Positions 14,301-24,200 of a stretch of 64,000 nt of DNA are shown one piece after another; positions within the stretch are counted from its first letter, which is position 1, and the number at the start of each line of letters is the position of its first letter. Under the pieces are notes generated by a model. It was not told the DNA's origin. It saw only the letters and a program-made list of their open reading frames with translations, and searched no databases. Both the position numbers and the translations under genes were made by a program. The stretch comes from Tubulanus polymorphus. Taxonomy: Eukaryota; Nemertea; Palaeonemertea; Tubulaniformes; Tubulanidae. Location of the stretch: positions 6,484,501 through 6,548,500 of the forward strand of contig NC_134028.1 in the NCBI RefSeq assembly GCF_964204645.1. Reading direction: 5' to 3'.

Positions 14301-15452
14301 ATTGTTCGCTACGAGAGATGAACCAACAATCTATTCGTTAACGTTTGGTAATATCGAGCAGACGTCCAGCGCGATGATCGGCGGATCAAAAATGGCGATC
14401 AGCTGTATCGACGTATCGGAAGTGGAAGTCACATCTGGCGGCAATGAAACAATAAGGTTTGTTGATTCCGGAGGGATTTAGGGAAAACCTTGTTACATCA
14501 TTCAAACTTCTGACTGTAGTAAACTCTAGTTTGATGTATCATCTTTGAATTAATTTGAACTTTCAAATTCTTAGAAAATTAGTTCATTTTCATGAGGATT
14601 CTTGATTCGAATTCAACTCCAGTGTCAAACTGATCTCACCATAATGGATTAGATCCAGCTTTAAACTCAGTTAGCTCTAACTGCAGAATTTACAACAGTA
14701 TTCCACTCGGCACAATTCAGAAATCTTCAATTTAGATAAGATTTGGTGCTTTGTACTTTGACCCTGATGCTGAACTGGCAAAACTATTAGATTCATTATT
14801 TGTTCTTTTCGATTTGATCAGGGTTGGAGGAACGGTGCATTCAATGGTTTGGGATCCGACTGGTGAACGTTTGGCTGTTCAATTCACAGGTAAGAATCGA
14901 AATTACATGTGACCCTTTACTAGAAGATATTTTAAAAATGTATCTATTATGAATGATTATTCATCTCAGACAATGGTGAAAATGGTTCGAGTTTGGTTGT
15001 GCTGTTCAGAACAAAGGTTCATAATATGATTGAAATTATTCCTTGGTAAGTTTGAATTTTATTTTGCAAACAATCGTTTTTCATTATACCTTTAAAAGCG
15101 AATATGCATGATTATTTGCTTATATTTTTCTAGTGGATTTATCCGAGGCCATCCGGGCGAAAAACCTCATCTGATCAGTTTTCAACCCGATTTCGACAAA
15201 GGCGCCGTGCTGACCGTGGTAAGCATTATCTCACCAAAAAATTACTGTCCAGAGACCTTGGCTCGATGAGTTAATTTGCATAAATTTTTTTTACAGGTTT
15301 GGTCAAGCGGAAGAGTAGCGTTTATTCCTCTGTATTATATCCCCATGAACTCGATGAATCCACATTCGATTTACCGGAATTTACCGACCAACGGACACAT
15401 ACATCAAACAGAATTATTCACCGATCGACTCAATCCTTCAGCACCGAGTTAA
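11352..15452 (+). CDS. AAAS: Aladin, WD-repeat nucleoporin (13 coding exons)
   Basis: Aladin is a WD-repeat protein of the nuclear pore complex, anchored in animals through NDC1; human AAAS is mutated in triple-A syndrome. Coding exons: 11352-11465, 11801-11925, 12257-12392, 12484-12530, 12657-12815, 12903-12986, 13068-13188, 13588-13773, 14269-14456, 14822-14889, 14970-15045, 15134-15218, 15297-15452. All junctions are GT-AG and all phases close, giving 514 residues (human 546). Family signatures are [11 protein letters not shown] (residues about 115-125), RAFVWHPH (about 146), [10 protein letters not shown] (about 176), SLAWCPKGG (about 242), LRWSPDGSK and [15 protein letters not shown] (282-316), [14 protein letters not shown] (about 392-405) and [10 protein letters not shown] (about 449). 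These mark a central WD propeller. The start was chosen because MSSLRAF...PPAEG matches the family N-terminus; a splice acceptor lies just before it, so the 5' UTR is spliced. The C-terminus after the last propeller blade is shorter than in human. Confidence 0.93.
13880..14195. repeat. Interspersed ACTCCTT-type repeat, copy 1
   Basis: Lies in the AAAS intron between 13773 and 14269. Shared blocks are CTCC.TAATTCCTTAAAAACTC, AATGCTTTTAAA, GAAATAG.CAATTAGAAAT, TACAGTAAAGA and AGTAATTGGGATATGAA. Related copies lie at about 20730-20960 and 26660-26975. No coding frame. The exact ends are not determined. Confidence 0.65.
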
Positions 15453-15507
15453 TACTTCTTCAGACGCTACCATTTCTAAAATTATTGTCAACCTAAAGTG
15501 CATTTCA

Positions 15508-15513
15508 AATAAA
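15508..15513 (+). terminator. AAAS polyadenylation signal (AATAAA)
   Basis: The first canonical AATAAA after the AAAS stop codon, 56 bases downstream. This would give a very short 3' UTR. Confidence 0.6.
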
Positions 15514-16354
15514 TATATTGTGATATTACTAGAATTTCATGTTCATGTTTTCATGTACTTCACGGTAGACTTGCAGATGGTTTCACAAGCGGATTATGAA
15601 CGTCGGTGGATAATGCAATAGCAGAAGACTCCTTGGGTTGCGAAGAACCGATAGATTTTCTCTCTGAGGAAACCAATCCTGGGTGGGAGTTCCGGTAATA
15701 AACAATTCGGAAAGCAACTTTTTCGAATATCAATATTTCATCGGTTTTATTTTCAAAAGATATGCACACGCGCAAAAACTTAAAAAGAAACGTAGGTTAG
15801 ACATTCATTAAACATCGACAACATCATGACAAAAAACCAAAAAAGGTGCTCGCTAACGCATTTGTGCTTTTAAATTACTAATGTATGATACATATTATTT
15901 ACAACAGTTTTATTCATAACTGGGCGAAAGATTTCTATGAAGAGAAACACAAAAATGTCTTTCCTTAAATGAAAAACAGTCTGTGGTCAAAATTTGATTT
16001 TTGTCGAAAAGGAACTTGTTCTAGATATTGATTACGAACACAGAATGCTACCATGGAAGAACCAGAGAACCGGCAATTTTGGTCTTCCTGATCTATTAAA
16101 TCTTAACTACATGTTGTACTGGTAGAAATCTGGCTGTGTAGACATCATAGAAGCCGATATTACGAAAACACAAAAAACTAATACGTGATTTTATAATACA
16201 ATATTAGTGACAGTGAGCTCTCTAGGCATAGATAGATAAGAAGATCGTACAATATATCAATATCGAGATTCTAACTCAAAGGTATTTTAGTCGAATGAAA
16301 ACCAGTGCATTTCTACAAAGGATATTAACAAAATCTCTTTGTAACTAAGTGTCA
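15514..16354. other. Spacer between AAAS and SMDT1
   Basis: AT-rich sequence without a convincing frame or RNA gene. Because SMDT1 is read leftward from 17746, some of this could be its 3' UTR. Confidence 0.4.
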
Positions 16355-16494
16355 AGCACAGGGGCTCGTATTTGGGGTGAATAGCAGCTTAGATCATCCA
16401 ATATCCCAGGTACTATTTCTTTTTATATAGTACCTGGGATATTGGATGATTTTAGGTACTATTCACCTCAAACGCAAATACGAGCCCTAGTGCT
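16355..16494. mobile_element. 140-bp near-palindromic MITE
   Basis: Left half AGCACAGGGGCTCGTATTTG... is mirrored by ...CAAATACGAGCCCTAGTGCT on the right. The inner arms (ATCATCCAATATCCCAGGTACTAT) meet at a short AT-rich loop near 16418-16425. GTCA flanks both ends (16351-16354 and 16495-16498) and fits a 4-bp target-site duplication. No coding content. The transcript would fold into one long hairpin. Confidence 0.75.
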
Positions 16495-16498
16495 GTCA

Positions 16499-17476
16499 AG
16501 AGTTATACTAGGTGTGGCACAAAGGACAATTTATGGCCTGTTCGCGTTCACTAGGATTTATTTGTCATAAAATGGACTACTGGGTATTATCACTGCAACC
16601 ATCGTTTTCCAATACAAAGAGGTACGAGTATGTACTAAAGAAACCTTTTTGAACGTATTATTTTCGACTTTCCAGATACTGCACAATATTCGAGGTAAAT
16701 CCATGGAATCTTGAGTTTTTTGTCCCATAACACATCATAATCCAGTATAGTAGTTCCATTTTGTCAAAACATACTTAAATATTGCGGCTATGTTTGGACA
16801 AAATATATGGATTCAACACACCATATATTTTAGTTCCTGTTTTTTTTCAGAGCTGAAATTGAATAGAAAATCAAATTAGATTATTGGCCTATATATGACA
16901 CACAACCATTATTATCTAGGTACACATGCAGCTCATAACAGAGGAAACCTCATTCAAATGAACATGAATCTCAATTAAATATTTTGTCCCGAATGGGAAA
17001 GAATTTCGACAACTGGATTTATTGTATCGAATTCTTGACCATTGATTTATGGATTAATACATATTATGGGGCTATCACTTAATGGAAACCCTTAACCCTT
17101 TCGCTCCAAGATATAGTTCACACCCTGTACCAAATGGCATTAACCTATTCTAGATGATTTAGAGTAGACCATCTTCCGCTAATCAATTAACACCTATGTA
17201 CCGTGTAGTAGTGTGCCGTGCTGTACTAGTACAATTTTATAGCCGACCAAAACCTCAGTCGCTTTGGTAAAACGATAGGCAAAATCAGCAGACGAAATTT
17301 TGGTCACTATTGCCATTGAAGAACAGGTTAAATCTGTTGTGAAGAGCACAGAGGCCCTACAGCAGAACACTTTGAAGACTAAAAGTTAAGAAACTTTAAT
17401 CAATTCTTAAACTTCCAATCTGGGATTAATCTAAAAATTCAAAATGTTTTTTTACCCAGTGATCGAAATTTCTCAT
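16499..17476. other. Non-coding, probable SMDT1 3' UTR and spacer
   Basis: No convincing open frame. It lies directly downstream of SMDT1 in the direction SMDT1 is transcribed, so part of it is probably its 3' UTR. I cannot fix the end. Confidence 0.35.
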
Positions 17477-17746
17477 TTAGTCGTCGTCGTCATCCGATGG
17501 GACAAAAATATCATTTTCCTCGAGGAATTCGGCGCCTTCTTTAGCAGCAGTGGCGCCGAGGTAGAGAAATGGAATAACAGCCACCATCACTTTCAAGACT
17601 CCTAATCGAGTGCGCTTTGGTTCGTGTAACAGACTACCTGATGACGAATAAACTGACGTACGGACTGGCACTACCGTCACGGCATTGGCTCGCACGGTAG
17701 CAATCGATTTTGACAGTCTGAAAATTTTGACAATGTTGGTAGCCAT
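17477..17746 (-). CDS. SMDT1: EMRE, essential MCU regulator, mitochondrial
   Basis: EMRE is a small single-pass inner mitochondrial membrane protein. In animals it is needed for the MCU calcium channel to conduct, and it tethers the gatekeeper MICU1. One uninterrupted frame of 89 residues. Residues 1-45 are basic, Ser/Thr-rich and lack acidic residues until about residue 43, as a mitochondrial presequence should. A membrane segment at about 48-68 contains the family core VIPFLYLG (human VIPFLYVG). It is followed by EFLEENDIFVP and a C-terminal run of five Asp. The acidic tail is the MICU1-binding feature. Length is close to the human precursor (107). The start is the ATG at 17744-17746; no intron is needed. 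It is divergent from UBE2O, with 480 bp between start codons. Confidence 0.95.
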   Translation of the reverse strand: MATNIVKIFRLSKSIATVRANAVTVVPVRTSVYSSSGSLLHEPKRTRLGVLKVMVAVIPFLYLGATAAKEGAEFLEENDIFVPSDDDDD

Positions 17747-18226
17747 GTTGATGTTTAGTAGCCTTGATATCTAATACTCAATTACCAGGGTTGACTTTCG
17801 ATGATCCGAAATTTCGTTTTGAAGGCGTATTTTCTTTCACGCAGCAAACTCAGTGGAAGGCTGACTTTTTCGAAACTTAAATTTCAACGTGGACTATTGA
17901 ATGAACCAAAAGTCCTTACTCCAACGCCGCTATTTGTCGTCGGGGAGACAAAAATAGCAAGTTTGGGCCCATAGATTGTCAAACTCGGGCAACGACCTTG
18001 GGATATTAGCGGATCTTCATTGAAATTCAATTTAGATTTTATTGATCTTATTATCAATCATTGAAATTGTCAATAAATTATGTTATAAAAAATGATTCGG
18101 ATACAAAAGAGAGGCATCCGATTTGATTATAAGATCATGTATTCATACATTTGTCAATAAATTAACGATTTAACGAATATAGAACGGCGTCTGGGTGGAG
18201 AAATTGTAGAGACTAACTTTCAATTA
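17747..18226. promoter_or_regulatory. Divergent promoter region SMDT1 / UBE2O
   Basis: The two start codons face away from each other and are separated by 480 bp. This must hold both 5' UTRs and most likely a shared bidirectional promoter. I see no TATA box at a fitting distance for either gene, which is usual for housekeeping promoters. The promoter role is inferred from layout only. Confidence 0.55.
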
Positions 18227-21200
18227 ATGGCGATGGAGTACAGTGTGTTTCCGGAGGATGAGGTTTACAAATACTCGAAAGGCGGGGTCGTGTTCGGCTT
18301 GCTGGTTCAAACTGGCGAATTCGTCAGCAGCGACGAAGAGGATGAAAATGATGAAGAATACCCGACGCTCAAAAAAGGCATGGTCAGCGTCGCCTGGTAC
18401 CCGAGAGGCAACGAGGAAGTCGTCAATCCGAATCAGGTAATTATCAAATCAATCAAATTCAATCATGCGCGACCACAAGCTGCTACTTAGATATACGTAT
18501 CCTATCCACTACTACCACAGTGTGTCACATCATGGTATAATTCTATTTCAACCTGACTTGAGAGCATTCCGGGTGGCCTAGCTTGCTAATTTTTGGTAGT
18601 CGCAAATTTTAATGCATGTCATTTATTCACAATTAATTTGACAGTTTATTAAAGAGTCAATGAGGTGTGACAAAAAATTAGGACGCACTCCACTAGCTAG
18701 GAGTTTGTGAAAGAACTGAGGGATTTGGCATATTTTACTAGTCTTTTATTATCAGTGAAGCATAAATCTTCCAGACCGGATTAGATAGGGCCTAGGCCTT
18801 ATGGCTTAATGCTCCAAATTGGATTCCAGTCAAGTTGGCTATTGTTCTTTGCCCTGGTAATCGATTCATTTTTTCTTTTAGGCCTATAACTTTATTTCAA
18901 AATCCCAGAACTCTTTCAAAATCCTCTGAATTCCTTATTGCTGAATTCATTATTCTATGGGTAATGATAGGCCCTGGTGAAGTTAGATTTAATTATTGGG
19001 CCTGTAGCCCATAGCGTCTTCTTTAATAGGGACCAATGGTATAAGCCTATGAGTTCTTAATTTTATTGTAATGATCTGTGTCTAGTTATATTAGGCCTAC
19101 CAGGCTGATGATCTCTTACAACAGCTGGTGCCTGCTGAAGAGTTGAACAGCTGCAACCATTTTAGAAAAAATATAGAAAAATTAATAATTTCATCGTATT
19201 AGTCTTCAAGATAATAACAATAATCAAGGATGTACCGGGTATTAGCCTGGATATCTAGACCCATAGAAACCTGTTGATGATTGCTGTATTATTCCAATGA
19301 GAAAGCAATTTAGATTGTATTATTCATTCTGATATTGATATTAGGCCTAACAGTTTTTACGTCCTGGTAGGCCTAGGCCTACATGTAGATCTAGGATGCC
19401 CTTCCAAAAGCCAGCCAAAATGATGAATGTATGTTTTTTGGTGGGCACTTGTCATAGCCACCTGGAGCTGCCTCTAATAGTCACTTTTAAAAGTTTTGAA
19501 AAGTTTCTTCCCCCTTCTCAGTGTTCTCCACAACAGGTTTTAGAGCGGCGGCCATCCCTTTCATTTTTACAATCCAAAAAATCAGAAAATCAGCCCCCCC
19601 CCAAATCTGCTGCCCCTACCAAAGTGGATGTCAATATTCTAGTAATGCTGATAATTGCTTTGAACTCAATCCTATATCGAGCTAATGTGAAAAATAGAAG
19701 ATTACACCAAAATTTAGCTTGATTTTCTGTATTTTGTTGGGTGGGATCGAAAGCCTTGCTACTTCAGCAGCCACGATGTCATACTTTTTAATGAATGCAG
19801 CCCCTATTTCCAGTATACGGAGAACGCTGTTCCTAACCATTGAGGAACTATTTATTGAATTTAAAATTTTTGTTTTTAGAACGATGAATTAACGGGGCTT
19901 AATCCTAATGATATTTTGTAGCTGTACTGCTCGGATCGTTCGTTGATGCCGGGAGATTCGGTGCGACGTATGATCTCTGGTAAAAACAGTCAACGAGGAT
20001 GCGTTAAAGATATTCGCATGATGACACATCTACAAGTGCTCGCTACCGATACCGTCATACTCAATGTCGACAGTAAAAACCTGTTTTCTATACACGTAAG
20101 TTTTCGTTAATTCTTACAGCTACGACTATACAACTAATTAAACTCTATATTCAATTAAGTGAACACAGTCTATAGCCGCGATCGAGCATTTTTGGCCCGT
20201 GCCAAATTGTGGCCCGGCACAACTGTTCACAAGTGCCAAATGGGCCCGAGCCGAATTTCAGCACCAGACAAATGATTGCGTTTGAATTAATTGCAACTGG
20301 CACTGGAAATGATCCACTTTGCTTCGAGCATTGGTTAGTATCGAGTGAATCGTTTGCGTCTGAACACGCTCCCTAATTAGGCACGGGCCAAATTTGGCCC
20401 GAGCCTGATCCATGCCAATTTGGCCCGGGCCAAATCGTCTCCGTGTGTGGCTTATAATGACTATATATGTTAATTTAGGCCTATTCAATATTGTCACGAA
20501 GCGTGGTCCAGTTGAGGGAACACTGATTGTTGACTGTCCACGAAAAGAACGTTTTTAACCCATACAGCACGTATCCTCAATTTCCCCTCTGCACCCTGGA
20601 CTACTTTGTGGGTTCCTGCACTCAGCACTCAGCAGGCCCGTTGTATTGGGGAGTTCGGGGTTATAAGAAAACTTATTTCCGCTATTTTTTAATTCAAATG
20701 TACAATTAAGCTATGTGACACAACATGGTACTTCTGACTCCTTGATTCCTTAAAAAACTCGTTCTAAACAGAAAATGCTTTTAAAAGTGCTTGAAACTCC
20801 TCGAATTTGAGTTAAATGCCCAAACCTCCTATAAAACACACTCTATTTTGAGAAATAGGCGATTAGAAATGTTTGTAGTGGTGCAGAAAACTATGCCTGA
20901 ATTGTTACAGTTGGGACCAGAATTGCTTACCGACGGTTACCGAATTGGAGTTTATTTAGGTTGAAGGATAAAATTTGCTTGCATAGTATGACGTATAACC
21001 TGTAGCCTGTATCGGATACAGGCTACAGGCGATACAGGCTACAGGTTATATCGTGAAACTACGAGAGAAGGTATTATCGGTATTACAGGAATGGGATTTT
21101 GAACCGGGTTTAGTGACGATGGACTCGTGGGTTGGTAACGTAGAATATCCCCAGCAACTGGTAACAGTCAAGTTCAATGACGGAGCCGTGTAAGTACAGG

Positions 21201-24200
21201 TCTCTCTTCTTAATTAATCATTCATCATGAATTTACACTCAACTAAGAGAAAAATATCAAAATATAGCAAGTAAATTGCGAAGTTTACTGTTATTTCTTA
21301 ACAGGAAGTTTTCATCTTTGACAGATGGGTGTTTTGGGGGATTTTAGGATATAATCGCCCGAAGCAGTGTTCTCCATATGATGGAATTTTAAAGGGGCTG
21401 CATTCATTGTTTAGTGTATAACATCGTGCCTAAAAGGAGTGGCCGTCCCTCTAAAACCTGGAGAGAACACTGCCCTTAGAATGTAAGGAGAGTGTTGATG
21501 AATGTTATTTAACAGTTTACAGGTGGCTGATATAGTATTAAGCGACTTCACGGATTTGTACGATATCCATGAAAAACGTGATTCAGTAAGTCAGCTCGAA
21601 TTGATGATATCAATTAGGCCTGATTCATATTTGATTGGATTTTTATGACAAGTGCATGTTTATCGCATACCATATATCGCAAATCTATTCCATTCGTAAA
21701 GAACTACCGATATAAATTCATGTTGAAGTAAGGGTAATTTTCTATGACCTGTATTAATGAATATTCACAGGAATCTCCGTTTTCGAATTCGAATCATTAC
21801 CTCGGACAAGTGCTCGAAGGCTGTTGGCATTTAATGCAGATCGACGACGATTCCGAGTTGAAGTGGATTCATCAAACGAAAGTACATTGCGCGTCTGCTG
21901 CCCAGAAAACGAATGAAAAGTCATTCAAACTTACGGTTATTGATGTAAGTAGATCAATTGGGCTAAAAGAATAAAAGGGCGACACTAGGTTTTACCCAGT
22001 GAAAGGGTTAACTCTTTGGTTGCTTTGGTTATCTTAATATCATCGTTCAAATTAACAGATCGAGATTTTGAGCGTCGAGGTGCATTGGATGTGTCGCGGT
22101 TACGCTACGGTCGAAAATCCCGACGACAAACTGACACCCCCTCCCCGGATATTGAAAGGTGATGATATTAAGAAGTGAGTTTAGAAAACTGAATCTGTGT
22201 CGACATGCTTTAGATATAATTTACTTTCCGGAGTTAGTTACTAACGATGGAAATAAGGAATGTTTTTGGAAATATGGGTTTTAAAGTGCCTAAGCTGTTA
22301 AGAATAAGAAATTTTGTAAGACGTTCAATAAAGTCTGGTATTAGCCCCTAGGTTTTCTTAAGTCCAATGCAAATGACGCAGGGAAACAGGAGATAGAAAC
22401 ATGTTTCCGAGCATTTCCCTGTGTCATGTGTGTTTACAAGAAATATGGTTTCTGAAACAATGTTTCTGAGATCAAACATTTTTGATTCTGTGTTTCCCTG
22501 CATCGTGTATGAATTGGGCTTCATAGCTACATATTATTTCTCAGTAAATATAGATGGTTTTGAACTGTCGGAATATAGGACGCTTTCTCACTTTCTTTCT
22601 CTTTTTGTCATTCAATTGTAGATTGAAGAAATTCAATAATTTCGAACACCTGACCGTTCAAATCGGCGATAAAAGTTATTACACCGTTCAACAATCGGAC
22701 GTTTTACATCAAGTTCAAGCGAAGCGAAACAGCAACATTTTGAACACGATGGCGAAATCGGGATTCATAAATTGCGTGAAACCGGAATTGTTGAACTCAA
22801 CGACGACTAAAAACGATAATCGCCGAAACGCTCGCAATATATTACCCAATTCCGAAGTGATCGATGCTTCCGGTCGCAATGATAATACGACAGCGCCATC
22901 TGGTGACAATTCAATGAGCATGAGAACTTCGTCTGCCGCCGACAGCGTAGATGAGGCCGCTGTCAACGCGAGCGGGGATTTAGTGAACGGCTTGATCGAC
23001 GGCGCTTCTGACGTAGGTGACGATGATGACGACGATGAGGAAGATGACGGAATGGACGCCGATAAGGAAGACGACGATGTCAGCGAAGCAGAATCGGGCG
23101 AGGACCTGGCGAGTAAACGACGCAAATCGACGAACCGGCGCACTGGACCGCCGACATTGAAGACGCGCGGATTGCGAAATCGCCGTTTCAAAAAGGGTGG
23201 CCGATCGTTGCGACGGTTCGTGAAAGAGGAGCCGCGAGTCGTCGGCGCCGGAGACCGCGTGGCCGTCGAGGTTCTATACACGCGTTCGTTCGTCGACGTT
23301 TTGTGGCAAGACGGGACGGTCGAAACGGGTATCGAATCGCCCGAACTTTATCCCGTTCAACACATCGACGAACAAGAATTCTTCCCCGGTGATTTCGTCG
23401 TACGGAATAAAGGTAAATTTGTAATGATATTTGCGGACGAATAAATAGATTGATTTTTTCTATGACAAGGGTGGACACTGGAAAATTCAGGGAGTCAGAA
23501 AAATCTAGAAATAATCAGGGAAAATTCAGGGAAATTTGACAAATTGTGTAAAAAAAACATTATTATATATACTGCTATCATGGATGGAATGAGGCCTGGA
23601 AAACCAGAAATACAGGGAATCAGATAAATCTTGAAGTAATCAGGGGAAATTTGACAAATTTTGCAAAAAATAACTGTTGACTCATTACAAAGTATTATTA
23701 AATTCTGCTATATATTATACGCACATCTCATGGATGGAAGGAGGCCTGATAGAGGTGCCTGATTGGTGTCCTACAGTTGTTCTACGTTGTTTACATTTTT
23801 CTAGTGGATGAAGTTTGTCCGACTGACGACTACGGTGTCGTCATGAAAGTTGATCACGAAGCTCGGACGTGTTTGGTCAAATGGTGCAAACCGTACCAAG
23901 TTGGTAAAGCTAACAGGTGATGATCAACTAACTGCAGCATCGTGATATATTTAGATCTTTTTAAGTTCCTTCGAAGATTATCTAAGAAATTTAGATATTT
24001 ATCTCAATCTGGCTCGGGTTTAATCTCCGGTTTTATTTTTCAGACCAGATGAATCGATTGTACCGGAGGAGATGAGTTTCTACGATCTGAAAGAACATCC
24101 CGATTACCAGTTCAGTCCTGATCAAGTGGTTGTCAGAGTCGGTGGTTATGAGGTAAATGACTTCCTGGTTGAGTTAAGCACCGGGTTAGGTCCAACATTT

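Noticed and set aside
21516-21530. Acceptor TTTACAG at 21525 for UBE2O exon 4
   Set aside because: Using it puts a TAG in frame four codons later. The upstream acceptor TTTAACAG (exon from 21516) keeps the frame open and is used in the model.
22715-23281. 188-codon minus-strand frame rich in Ser
   Set aside because: It is the shadow of the acidic and basic linker of UBE2O exon 7 on the plus strand, which is supported by family similarity and splice phases.
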